Assembly: GCA_020002185.1 (NCBI GenBank)
Contig: CM034534.1
Span: 13,265,034-13,329,033 of the forward strand
Source of the DNA: Paraescarpia echinospica
Lineage: Eukaryota > Annelida > Polychaeta > Sabellida > Siboglinidae
Direction: 5' to 3'
DNA length: 64,000 bases
Below the pieces are notes generated by a model that was not told where the DNA came from, did not search any database, and worked only from the letters and a program-made list of their open reading frames with translations. Positions 37,371-48,413 of this stretch are shown in pieces (positions within the stretch are counted from its first letter, which is position 1; every line of letters starts with the position of its first letter). A program made the position numbers and the translations under genes.

Positions 37371-37545
37371 ATGTGTGAGGGGGAGAGGGAGAAGGCGAGG
37401 GCGAGGGAGAGACGGAGAGGGAGAGAGGGAGAGAGGGAGAGAGGGAGAGAGGGAGAGAGGGAGAGAGAGAGAGGGAGAGAGAGAGAGAGAGATATATGGA
37501 GAAAGAGAGAGAGAGAAAGAGAGAAAGAGAGAAAGAGAGACAGAC

Positions 37546-37631
<86 letters not shown>

Positions 37632-37682
37632 CGAGAGCGAGAGCGAGAGCGAGAGCGAGAGCGAGAATGAGAACGAGAGGAA
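37371..37682. repeat. Compound GAGGGA / GA / GACA / GCGAGA microsatellite
   Basis: GGGAGAGA-type repeats (about 37380-37470), GA and GAAA runs, GACA (about 37535-37588), a GA run (to about 37625), then GCGAGA repeats (to about 37668). The plus strand is almost entirely purine. Leu-Ser and Arg-Glu open frames are artefacts. Confidence 0.96.
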
Positions 37683-38479
37683 GATAGCGAGACACAGAGA
37701 GGCCATCAGTAATTGAGTATATGTGTCTCTAATCTGCATTTTACATTCATTCACGTAATGGTTTTCTTCTGTGTATTGTATCATATCCTCGGATCGTGCA
37801 GCCTGTTTTTATTTCTTGCCGATGGTCCGTTTTTCTATTCCTGTACCTTTCCCTTTTTTGCCTAATTAGTTTTTACATCCAACGCATCAATCCGATTTTG
37901 TCCCTCTTCAGACGTGTCCATTGACACTAATCGATTGAATACACCTCGACGATGTTCGACGTATTTGGTTGCACGAGATAACATATTCCGTCAGATAATG
38001 GTTTGTTATTATAATAGAAGACACGGATCTTGCTACAAGATGTGATCAGATAGCTTCATCATTGCTGCACGATGCTGACATTGTATCGTTTAGTAGTGAT
38101 GCGTGCGTGTTTACACCGTTGTCTGAGAATGGGTCAAAGACACTGGGCCGTGTGAAAGGAGAGAGATCTGCGTGAGAGAGCAAGGGTGTAATTCCTGCCA
38201 GGAAGCTTGGACAAAGTCAGCAACAGTTATGAATGAAGTGTTCGGTTGCCGACCTTTTTTCCGATAGCGAGTCATGTGGAATGAATGAATGGATGGATAC
38301 ATGAATGAGTGAAACTGTATTCAACAACAAAAACCACATAAAACATAGTCTACACGGCGTGGTATGGTATTGCTGTTGAATGGACATTGTTGAAGTCGTG
38401 TGACTTATATGAGGTGCTACACTGAACGTTCGTGAAACGGAGAGAAGTCACTTGTTCAAAACGGACACAAACATCCTTA
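37683..38479. other. Unannotated interval
   Basis: No gene or repeat is recognised. Confidence 0.5.
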
Positions 38480-38545
38480 AAGCCAACAACAACAACAACA
38501 ACAGTGACAACGACGACAGCGACAACGATAACAACAATAAGATGT
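38480..38545. repeat. AAC/GAC-rich trinucleotide tract
   Basis: AACAACAACAACAACAACAG followed by GACAACGACGACAGCGACAA, a degenerate trinucleotide run just before the 44-bp minisatellite. Confidence 0.8.
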
Positions 38546-38567
38546 CGTTGTAGCAACACATGTTTCG

Positions 38568-39535
38568 GATAAACACTGTGTCCGTGTTGCCTTACTCGTC
38601 CCGGACAATGAGATAAACACTGTGTCCGTGTTGCCTTACTCGTCCCGGACAATGAGATAAACACTGTGTCCGTGTTGCCTTACTCGTCCCGGACAATGAG
38701 ATAAACACTGTGTCCGTGTTGCCTTACTCGTCCCGGACAATGGGATAAACACTGTGTCCGTGTTGCCTTTCTCGTCCCGGACAATGAGATAAACACTGTG
38801 TCCGTGTTGCCTTACTCGTCCCGGACAATGAGATAAACACTGTGTCCGTGTTTCCTTACTCGTCCCGGACAATGAGATAAACACTGTGTCCGTGTTGCCT
38901 TACTCGTCCCGGACAATGAGATAAACACTGTGTCCGTGTTGCATTACTCGTCCCGGACAATGAGATAAACACTGTGTCCGTGTTGCATTACTCGTCCCGG
39001 ACAATGAGATAAACACTGTGTCCGTGTTGCCTTACTCGTCCCGGACAATGAGATAAACACTGTGTCCGTGTTGCCTTACTCGTCCCGGACAATGAGATAA
39101 ACACTGTGTCCGTGTTGCCTTACTCGTCCCGGACAGTGAGATAAACACTGTGTCCGTGTTGCCTTACTCGTCCCGGACAATGAGATAAACACTGTGTCCG
39201 TGTTGCCTTACTCGTCCCGGACAGTGAGATAAACACTGTGTCCGTGTTGCCTTACTCGTCCCGGACAATGAGATAAACACTGTGTCCGTGTTGCCTTACT
39301 CGTCCCGGACAGTGAGATAAACACTGTGTCCGTGTTGCCTTACTCGTCCCGGACAATGAGATAAACACTGTGTCCGTGTTGCCTTACTCGTCCCGGACAG
39401 TGAGATAAACACTGTGTCCGTGTTGCCTTACTCGTCCCGGACAATGAGATAAACACTGTGTCCGTGTTGCCTTACTCGTCCCGGACAGTGAGATAAACAC
39501 TGTGTCCGTGTTGCCTTACTCGTCCAGGACAATGA
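38568..39535. repeat. 44-bp minisatellite, 22 copies, partly as 88-bp dimers
   Basis: Exact 44-bp period (anchors GATAAACACTGTG at 38568, 38612, 38656). The unit is GATAAACACTGTGTCCGTGT, TGCCTTACTCGTCCCGGACA, ATGA. From about 39131 to 39490 the units strictly alternate GGACAGTGAG and GGACAATGAG, so an 88-bp dimer has become the unit of amplification there; the left half is almost monomorphic for ATGAG. Each unit holds the small palindrome GTCCCGGAC. Confidence 0.97.
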
Positions 39536-39564
39536 AATAAATAAATGACACTTTGCCACTCAGT

Positions 39565-39915
39565 TGTATTCAGTGTAGCTTTCTGATGGCATTACTGTGT
39601 CTTATGCGTTTGACTTATGACTTATAACATTATAACGTCAAACAGCTCTATCCTCTATCCATGGGTAACATAGATTTAGGAGTGACTTAATTTCTGAAAG
39701 TTTCTTCTGTATTGATTTTGTGCTCAGTAGGTCTGTTATATTTCCATGTGCGTGAAATTCCTTTGGCTTAAGCACCAGGTAGAAGTAACCAATGGCCTTT
39801 TGTTGTCTCTTCCGAAACACAACGATATTGCCCATGCTGGTGGATTAGAACCAGCGACTGACAGCCCGGTTCTGGACTGACTAGACAACCGCGCACGCAT
39901 GACGCGTCGGGCACC
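39565..39915 (-). mobile_element. Second SINE-like family (family 2), minus strand
   Basis: On the minus strand GTGCGCGGTTGTCTAGTCAG (A-box-like, about 39875-39895) and GGTTCTAATCC (B box, 39842-39852) lie at tRNA-like spacing. They are followed by a body and by a 3' segment ATAAGACACAGTAATGCCAT (about 39581-39600) that recurs next to the 39-bp minisatellite at 46.5 kb. No tRNA acceptor stem is intact. That this is one element is inferred from the promoter boxes and the shared 3' segment. Confidence 0.55.
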
Positions 39916-40478
39916 ATTGAAATGACATCTCTAGCCACGCTCTGTTAGCACAGCGATGGCGTATTGAACGTGTCCCCCGTTGCCGATGAAAGCCTCACCG
40001 CCGGGCTGTCTGACGGACACAAGACGGTGGTCGTTCGTCTTCGAGGGACCGACGCGAGAGAAGCGGCGCCCAACCTCAATGCTAGGTGCGGATCACATCT
40101 AAAAACTTTGTTCGTCGTCGGCGATTTGCCACCTGCGCGAAAAACGAACCGTAATTGGTATCACGCTTCGGTGGCAGCGCACTTTATAATCGGTGCGACG
40201 TTGCACGAAGACGTATGGACGCCGCAAGTTTAATTGATGGCGTTCAGGATGATGAGAGTACTTTGTGAGCGGATATGTGAGATCGGTGGGCAACAGAACG
40301 GAGCCGTTGCTCGCTTAGAATAGCTCTCCAGGACCCATAATTAGTATTTGCATATAAAGTAACATACGCAGGAATTTACGGATACGTTGATGCGATAGTG
40401 TTCACTCACTCGCGCATACACGAGCTTTCACACACAAACACATACTACACAGACACATAAATAAACATGATCGAACAC
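39916..40478. other. Unannotated CpG-rich interval
   Basis: 39950-40230 is CpG-rich and carries an 89-codon stop-free stretch on the plus strand, but its apparent start is TTG and no domain is recognisable. I do not call a gene. Confidence 0.4.
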
Positions 40479-40500
40479 ACACACGCTCGCACGCACGCAC

Positions 40501-40544
<44 letters not shown>
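40479..40544. repeat. (CA)n microsatellite
   Basis: GCACGCAC copies lead into a CA run ending at 40544. Confidence 0.95.
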
Positions 40545-40548
<4 letters not shown>

Positions 40549-40604
40549 CTGGCGCCACAAACATTGTGATTACGACGTAATTTGTTATCCTTGAACACTG
40601 TCAT

Positions 40605-43090
40605 GATGTAAGTAGGTAGGAAGGCTTTATTTGGAATTGTTTAAATCATACATACAAACGTAAACATTCGCTAAAAGAATCGACAGAATGATATACAATT
40701 CCAGGTTGACAGCGGAGCCCATTAAGGCTGTAACCAGTTTGTTTTAATTATTCCAATGTAACATGATAATGATTAAGGAAACTAGTCGCCGTCATCCCCA
40801 AAATAAATATTATCAACAAAGAGTTCACGTGTAGTGTGTTGGTTGTGTTGCTATAATTAATAGAACATATGAGTAAATGTAATAACAGTAATATTAGATG
40901 ATAAATGTTCACATAAGTAGTCTTGCGAAAAAAAACGTGGTTATGCCAAACTTCAGCAATGGTATAACACCTAAGTAGAATAACATTATATCAAACACAC
41001 ATGTCAGACGTTTCGGGGTGGAATGAGATTAAACTAGAACACCATACCCCCTTACAACATTTGGAATTGTATTCCAGATCATCGGACCTTTACATAACAA
41101 ATTGTTGGATGATCTTTGAGTAGAACTGATGATAGGACGTATATTACTGGTTTTGTCTTGTTTTGTAAAAGTGAATGTCATAGGTAAATGATTATGTATG
41201 AAGCATTGGTTAGCTTGTTTTTGCATGCATTTATATGTTCTTGCCAATCAAGTCTGTCGTCTATATGAAGGCCTAGAAATTATATACATTTTGTTCACTG
41301 AATGATGTTATTAGATATCGCTAATAATAATTCTTCGTTCTGAGCAGGACGAGATCTAGAAAATAACATGCATTTTGTCTTAGAAATGTTTAAAGATAAT
41401 TTATTGGCTCAAAACCAGTTAGCTAATATTTCAAGTTCGTTATTCATATCTTTATATATTTCATTAATTTGTTTTCCAGTTTTGTATATAGTAGTGTCAT
41501 CAGCAAACAATATTGTTTTGCACATATTTGCACAGAATGGAAGGTCATTAATATATACAATAAACAAAAGCGGACCGAGGATAAACCCCTGTGGGACACC
41601 GTGTGTTACATCCTGCTGAAGTGAGTCACTAGAACTGTACTTAACATACTGTTTCCTGTTTGAAAGGTAACTCTTAAACCATTTGAGTGGAGTACCCCTT
41701 ATGCCATAATATTCAAGTTTGTGTAAAATGATTTGGTGGTTGATAGTATCGAATGCTTTACTTAGATCCAGAAAAACAGCAAGGACCGAGTCCTTTGTTT
41801 CTAATGCATTAATAATGTCACTAGTAAAAACGGTAATAGCATTGGTTGTTGAATGTTTCTCACGAAAACCATAATGGTTATTGTTCAATACATTGGTTTT
41901 CTGTATAAAACCATGAGTCCTTCTATGTACAACTTTTCTCAGTATTATAGAAATTGAAGGTAACAAGATATTGGTCTATAATCAGAAAAGTCATCAGTAG
42001 CTTTAGATTTATAGACAGGCATAATTTTTGCTATTTTTATTTCGTCAGGCACTATTCCCTCTCCTATTGATTTATTTATTAAAATAGTTATTGGTAAGGC
42101 TATTTGTTCACCGAATAATTTCATGAGACGGGGACTACAATTTTCATATCCAGAACTGGTCTTAGTTGGAGAGACATTATTATTTGCCTGATTTCATTTA
42201 CATCGGTCCGACTCATGAAGAGACTTCTTGGATTCTGTTTAGGACAATTCTGAAGACATTGAGTAAATTGCTCTTTAGGTTGAGGGATTGTATTTGCGTG
42301 GTTTGAACCAACTTTAGTAAAACATTATAGAATATATAGTCCTTAATTATATCTTTATTATATTTAAAGTGTGATGATATGCCTGATTTATCGTTGTTTT
42401 TCCCAATCATGGTTCAAAGTAATTTCCAAGTTTTGTTAGAGTCGTTCTTAAATGGTTTAACTGATTAGTACAATATGTTGTTTTGGCAATTTGTTATGGT
42501 TTATTATACATATTTCTATACAGTACATAACGGATATATGTAGAATGTGTCTTAGATTTGCCGATACAGTTTGTTTGATGTTACTGACGATTTTAATAGA
42601 CCTTTAGTCATCCCCTCATTCCGTATCACGTATTTGGGATTACTTTTAGCAATTTTCTCCGGCGCGAATGTCTGAATAACATAGTTAGGTTTTTTAGTGA
42701 ATTCCCTTAACGCATTATTTGTATCTAACTGGTGTAAATACGTCCAATAAATTTCGCGGAGTGTAGATGTTATATGATCAATGGATTTGTCAGACATGGG
42801 TCTGTGTTTGAATATTAACGGTTCATTTGAATTTTTACAAGGCTTCTGCTTGCCAATTAAACAGAATATAGGTAGGTGATCAGATATATCACTATATAAT
42901 ATGCCAGAATGAACAAATGGGGTTGTATGTCGTACATATATGTTATCAATAAGGGTAGCGGATGTATGGGTGATACGCGTTGGTTTGGTAATTGTTGGAA
43001 TGGTGTTAGCAGCTAGGTGTAAGTATAGTAAGTCGGATAAAGGTTTATATGAGTCCATTTTTAGGTAGTCAAAATGTTATTCAGTGCCAA
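40605..43090 (-). mobile_element. Second LINE, Jockey/CR1-group, 5'-truncated and internally deleted
   Basis: A minus-strand non-LTR element. The right end begins inside the endonuclease (HFDYLKMDSYKP) and the left end is probably near 40605-40640, where the minus strand reads CCAAATAAAGCCTTCC, a polyadenylation-signal-like 3' end. Compared with relatives about 75 residues of the C-terminal domain are missing near 41230-41250, so this copy is both truncated and internally deleted. It differs clearly in sequence from the CR1-type element at 24.7-27.6 kb, so at least two LINE lineages colonised this window. Confidence 0.85.
41027..43085 (-). pseudogene. LINE ORF2 pseudogene: endonuclease C-terminal half plus reverse transcriptase
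   Basis: The endonuclease C-terminal half has PTITKPTRITHTSATLIDNI and SDISDHLPIF (catalytic SDH). A linker follows (GKNNDKSGISSHFKYN). Then come the RT motifs PDEIKIAKIMPVYKS, DYRPIS, FLDLSKAFDTINHQIIL, GVPQGFILGPLLFIVYINDL and the catalytic LFADDTTIY. The post-RT part has SLNISKTKCMLFSR and FLGLHIDDRLDWQEHI, then after a gap NIRPIISSTQRS and CKGPMIWNTIPNVVR. Frameshifts separate the segments (for example near 41960 and 42410), so no full protein can be made. In a working copy this protein would nick and reverse-transcribe. Jockey/CR1 group is well supported; the exact clade is not. Confidence 0.9.
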
Positions 43091-45313
43091 TTATGACCTG
43101 ATGGTTTGAACGTTGAATATTTGATTTGAGCGTTGAATCTTATTTAGTATTAATCAAAATAATGTGACCTCCTTTCCTTTATAAACTCCACACACGGATG
43201 TCAACGCACCTTTCCTCATTGCTATGTAATCCGATCTGACATAAACACAGCTAGACGCGAAATACTGACCGACTTCATTCAGAAAATAGCGACTGGTTAT
43301 CGCTTCATCGAACGCCCGTAATTCGCCGGTCTATACATTTTAATGAAAGCAGCGCGCGGGCTTTAATTAAAATACAATGTTCAGTGTAAATTATGTGCAA
43401 TTTCACAGAATCTGCCCTGGCGTCTTATTTCATCCAGCGACCAACATAACGTACGTATATAATTAACCGTATAGAAAAACTCCATTACACTGTGACTGCG
43501 ACGTTTTTTGAAGTTTACCTTGCCTAGCGCGGATGAAAGCGTGACTCGCAATGCGCGTATTGACGATTATGTTTTGCCTGCGGCCCTTTCCACACTAATC
43601 AAAGAGCGCTGCCTCATAACACAAGTTTCGTCGAAGCATCGGCGAACACAGATCGAATCGCTTTAACGCACGAGTCAACTTTGCGATGCCTTAAATAGGC
43701 CAAAGGGTTGCGTTGCTACGGTTGGTGCACCTGCCTTTCATATAGAATCGCCGATATTCAACCCATCGTAGTCGAGGAAAATAAAACGTCAAAACCTGGT
43801 TCTCAACATTGGAAAATGCGTATTCCTCGGTGGTCGGATGACTGTCTTAATGGCGGTTCCGTCTCTCTAACTAACGACTTGAAATTGACGTCTGAGGTGA
43901 AAACCCATTTTCTAACACAGCGAAATGCAGCGTTATTTCAGCAACAAACGCACTCTTTGCTATTGTAGATATCTGAAGAAATGTTTACAGCAGTTTATCA
44001 TCACACATAATTTGACAATCGCTCTCAGATGGTCCATCTTGAATCACACCAAGAGTCTGTATAAAATGTGCGACTTCTGATGGTTCTTATCTATTAATGT
44101 TACTACATTGTTTACTGTTGAGATCTGAACTTTATCTCCTACTGCGAAGTCTAGAAATAAGGGCAACTATGATTCTTGCAAAGCGTCAGAACGATTCCGA
44201 GAGACTCGCCTATATCCTTATAAAGTTTATTATATTTGTACAGCTCATCGTAGAGCACGCGGCCCTTAGAAACGTAGCATGTCTCTCTCGGGTCGCGTAA
44301 CCAGTACAAGTGCAAGTGCACCCTAATTTGGAACGTAACGAGTATAGCATCCACATGTGACAGTTGAACACGTCTCAGTACTTGGATCGTTGTACTACTT
44401 CCGGGTCTATATAAGTGAACGTCTCAAGTCATAAGTAATTATACTCCAAACAGCCCAATATTGGGCCAACGCAAGACTTTGAGGTAGTATATGCGCATGT
44501 CTTGTGGGTAGTTTATGTAATGACAGATTGGTCGAGTTGTTGATTCGTTGATGAGTGTGTGGGGTTAGAGTTAGAATAATAGTGTTTATTTAAAACTGTC
44601 GAGATGAGGACAAAGGGTCTTTCTAGTTCATGAATCTGCAGTGGGATTATGCACCATATATAATATTTGATAATAATAACTGATTTATTGATCAATTTGT
44701 TTCAATGTTTAATTGATTTGTTATACGAGTGCGGAAGCTATCCCTGTCTTGTATCACATTCGACAGTCAGCCTCCGCACACTAGAGCCAGCTTAATTTTT
44801 AATAATTATTATGTTTGTTTACAAAAAGCAAGGTCTAGTTTGATTAAACGTGATGCCCCGTAAGGTTTTTTTTAATCGTTTATAATAGGTATCGAACAGG
44901 GTAAGAATACATGTGCAGACTATGACACGTATGCATTACACAGGCTCAGACCTATACACTTCCAGTTAGTAGCATTTGCACAACATAGTAATGGAAGGAT
45001 CACCTTTTTCCGAAGTTGTATGAGCAAAACGAGACGGGAGCACCTTCTGTTGTGAATTTCTGGACAACAAAATGATAGGATTTTTAAAATATTAACAGTA
45101 CAATTGATGTCCTTAGTTTGTAGACGGATCAAAATATGTTATAAAATATAATAAATTCAATGTCCCAATGTACCGTAAAACAGTGGTTCAAGTAACCAAT
45201 GAGAATCATTGCATTTTCCCTTTAATAATAAATGTTGCGTCAAATTATCGTGAACGCCCGTTTACATTCGCGGTGATGGCTGCCAGATGGGTACAGACGG
45301 GGTGAGACGGGTT
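43091..45313. other. Unannotated interval of about 2.2 kb
   Basis: No gene or repeat is recognised. A TATATAAG motif near 44407 on the plus strand is not followed by a recognisable exon. All open frames are under about 90 codons and without domains. Confidence 0.45.
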
Positions 45314-45800
45314 TTACTGGCTGATGAAAGGTTTTATTAATCTCACTCGATGCAGTGATCTCGGTTTTTCTCCGATAAGTGGTGAGCGGGTGCTCGCAGG
45401 TGCCTCGATATCTCGCCTTTGGCGTATCAGATACAAAGCCGCTCTCGCGCGGAGAAACGTGCAGCCGTTTGTCGGCGGGGACCCGCTGGTACAGACCGCG
45501 TTGATCTTGATGTAGGTCGTAACCGAATCTCTGACGAGAGTCAGAGCAGGCGGGGACATATCAGATTTTAAAAGTTCATCGCATAGGTACGTGAATAAAA
45601 TGTCGGCGATTTTGAGATCTACTTTCAGTGAATGTGTGCTGACCAAACAATGTTCTGGCGCTGTTCCGATGCAAGATTTTATTAGTTGCTGATTTACCGG
45701 CAGTATAGTGTTACATACCGTTGCGAAATCGATATTTTTGCACAGCATTCGGTTGCAACAGCACCAATACAAATAGCGGTCTACCCCTAGTTTGTTTGGA
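45314..45800 (-). other. Stop-free non-repetitive stretch, unidentified possible exon
   Basis: A minus-strand frame stays open for about 160 codons in non-repetitive sequence (beginning around VDRYLYWCCCNRML and ending KPFISQ-stop), upstream of which it runs on through the 39-bp minisatellite. Stretches such as VSTHSLKVDLKIADILFTYL look protein-like, but I recognise no domain, and no convincing splice signals frame it. It may be chance, a diverged exon or an old mobile-element remnant. Confidence 0.2.
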
Positions 45801-45839
45801 CGTCGGTGAGATAGATGGCTAGATAGCTTAACGAGGTAC

Positions 45840-46485
45840 CTTGCAAGAATGGTACACTGAGTGGAGTACTTCGCAAGAATAGTACACCTTAATAGCTGAG
45901 TGGAGTACCTTTCAAGAATGGTACAACCTAGTAGCTGGATGAAGTACCTCTCAAGAATGGTACAACCTAGTAGCTGAATGAAGTACCTCTCAAGAATGGT
46001 ACACCTTAATAGCTGAGTGGAGTACCTTTCAAGAATAGTACAACCTAGTAGCTGAATGAAGTACCTCTCAAGAATGGTACAACCTAGTAGCTGAATGAAG
46101 TACCTCTCAAGAATGGTACACCTTAATAGCTGAGTGGAGTACCTTCCAAGAATGGTACACCTTAATAGCTGAGTGGAGTACCTTTCAAGAATGGTACAAC
46201 TTAGTAGCTGAATGAAGTACCTGTCAAGAATGATACACCTTAGTGGCTGAATGGAGTACACTACAAGGATGGTACACATCTTAGTAGCTGAGTGGAGTAC
46301 CTCGCAAGAATGGTACGCCGTAGTAGCTGAATGAAGTACCTCGCAAGAATGGTACGCCTTAGTAGCTGAATGAAGTACCTTACATTCCAAGGATGGTACA
46401 CCTTAGTAGATAAGTGGAGTACCTCTCAAGAATGGTACGCCATAGTAGCTGAATGGAGTATCTCACAAGGACGGTGCGCCTCAGT
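45840..46485. repeat. 39-bp minisatellite, about 16 copies
   Basis: The unit is close to AAGAATGGTACACCTTAATA, GCTGAGTGGAGTACCTTTC with 38-41 bp spacing. Variants (TGAATGAAGTACCTC; AACCTAGTAGCTGAATG) are interleaved, suggesting a dimer or longer higher-order pattern in the middle. The long minus-strand open frame across it (Thr-Ile-Leu-Glu-Arg-Tyr repeats) is a repeat translation. Confidence 0.95.
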
Positions 46486-46509
46486 AGACGTAATATGTAC
46501 CTGATATTT

Positions 46510-46690
46510 TGTTATTTAATTGCACTCAGTGTATCTTTTCTGGTGGCATTACTGTGTCTTATCCGCGTGAGTTCTTTTAGTCTATCTTCCAAAAGACACA
46601 GGCATCGTTGGGCGAACGAAAATGCACAAACTTCGAAAGAACGGCAGGTGAAATATAACCACCGACCTCGCTCGGACGCCACACCTGTGA
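46510..46690 (-). mobile_element. Possible second copy of SINE-like family 2
   Basis: On the plus strand the block ACTCAGTGTATCTTTTCTGG, then TGGCATTACTGTGTCTTAT (46526-46563), aligns with the block at 39574-39612. Farther right GGTGAAATATAACCACCGAC resembles the damaged B-box region of the copy at 39.8 kb (GGTGGATTAGAACCAGCGAC). The rest is too diverged to judge. Confidence 0.4.
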
Positions 46691-47614
46691 AGATTACAGT
46701 AAAACGACATTCACACCAACCGCCTTCACTTCCTGTGTTGGTCTTTTCGTCATTCACCGACCAATCTGACCTAGCGCCTGCACGCGATATGCTGATCCAT
46801 TGTCATAGATAGCAAGCTTTACTTGAAGCGAAATGTGTTAAAACATCTTGCTGACACATCACGACAACGCTCTCTAGACAAACAAAACATGTCTACCCCA
46901 TTATCTCACACCAGACGGTCTTTTTCGCAGAGTTTGCCATTGCTCTGCGAAGTTGTCGAATTTGTAAAGAATTTCTTTTTGACCTGCGCTAGATTCCAAT
47001 TTAGTTTGCCGGCATTTTAGCGGTGTCACGTTTTGGTGAGCGCGCAGCTGCGGAAACTAGTGACGCCATTGAAACTTTACAAAGATCCCGCACAAGAAGA
47101 AATCAATCATTTCGCCGAGGGCTTGTGTTACACCTGGTAATTTCTCACGTAAACGTTGTCAGCACGGAGGGCGGCTGACTTGTCCTCGACGCCTCGGATA
47201 CAGTGTCGGTGCAGATAGCTGCTGCTTCACGGTGTGTGGAACAAGCGTATGTCTTTGGAACTGCTCCACTTGCGGGTGCCTGCAGTCGGCATTCTGTGGC
47301 GTATGATTGATCTACATCATTCACGAGCTGATGAGTATTAAACGATAAATAAGGATGCGATGGGTGCTTTTAAGCGGGATTCTTGTCACGCGAAAACTGC
47401 TTTTTCACGGCGTCGATGAGAATGTTAAACGGATACACCATCTACTCTAACTGTTCATCTACAAGACAAGTTTGCTCCGCGTCCTCAGCACAAGTTACGC
47501 CTCGTTTTGCAAATACCGACGCGCAATTGATCACCTTGAAGGAGTCCGTATGGGAAATGAAGTAACACACGCTTGTTTTAGGTGAAAGCGATCAATCTTT
47601 TAGTCTGGCATGCC
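46691..47614. other. Unannotated interval
   Basis: No gene or repeat is recognised. Confidence 0.5.
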
Positions 47615-47707
47615 TCTTCCCGGTGATGCTAAGTTTTGCTTTATTTTTTCCTATCTTCCATTCCCACGACTACGTTTCCGTGTTTATTTTTATCTTCTTG
47701 CATTCAC
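47615..47707. repeat. Left copy of a ~95-bp direct repeat flanking the 76-bp array
   Basis: CTTCCCGGTGATGCTAAG, then GCTTTATTTTTTCCTATCTT, TTCCCACGACTACGTTTCCG and ATCTTCTTGCATT. It matches 48318-48413 in order, at roughly three-quarters identity with a small gap. Confidence 0.75.
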
Positions 47708-48313
47708 ATTCTCCTTGTCTTTGCATGTCACTTTCCAACTATCTAGGTATTGTTCTTACCCGATCTATCTCTTACTCATTCACATACTCCTTGTCTTTGC
47801 ATGTCACTTTCCAACTATCTAAGTATTGTTCTTACCCGATCTATATCTTACTCATTTACATTCTCCTTGTGTTTGCATGTCATTTTCCAACTATCTAAGT
47901 ATTTTTCTTACCCGATCTATCTCTTACTCATTCACATTCTCCTTGTCTTTGCATGTCACTTTCCAACTATCTAAGTATTGTTCTTACCCGATCTATCTCT
48001 TATTCATTCACATTATCCTTGTCTTTGCATGTCACTTTCCAACTATCTAAGTATTGTTGTTACCCGATCTATATCTTACTCATTCACATTATCATTGTCT
48101 TTGCATGTCACTTTCCAACTATCTAAGTATTGTTCTTACCCGATCTATATCTTACTCATTCATATTATCCTTGTCGTTTCATGTCACTTTCCAACTATCT
48201 AAGTATTGTTCTTACCCGATCTATCTCTTACTCATTCACTTTCTCCTTGTCTTTGCATGTCATTTTCCAACTATCTATGCATTGTTCTTACCCGATCTAT
48301 CTCTTACTCATTT
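47702..48313. repeat. 76-bp minisatellite, 8 copies
   Basis: Exact 76-bp period: the unit ATTGTTCTTACCCGATCTAT, CTCTTACTCATTCACATTCT, CCTTGTCTTTGCATGTCACT, TTCCAACTATCTAAGT recurs with a few substitutions per copy. Staggered open frames of 74 codons simply repeat the translation in three registers, because 76 is not a multiple of 3. Confidence 0.97.
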
Positions 48314-48317
48314 GTAT

Positions 48318-48413
48318 CTTCCTGGTGATTTTGAATTGTGTTCACTTTATTTTTTCTTATTTTCGATTCCGACGCTTACTTTTCCAAATTTATTCAGATC
48401 TGCTTGGATTTGC
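48318..48413. repeat. Right copy of the ~95-bp direct repeat
   Basis: CTTCCTGGTGATTTTGAATT, then CACTTTATTTTTTCTTATTT, ATTCCGACGCTTACTTTTCC and ATCTGCTTGGATT align with the left copy at 47615. The 76-bp array is thus bracketed by direct repeats. Confidence 0.75.

Noticed and set aside
38568..39535. Possible CRISPR-like pattern in the 44-bp array
   Set aside because: There are no unique spacers; all 44 bp repeat.
45800..46390. Upstream half of a 358-codon minus-strand open frame (Ile-Leu-Glu-Arg-Tyr repeats)
   Set aside because: Translation of the 39-bp minisatellite; 39 is a multiple of 3, so the frame stays open. Only the non-repetitive end is kept as a weak candidate.
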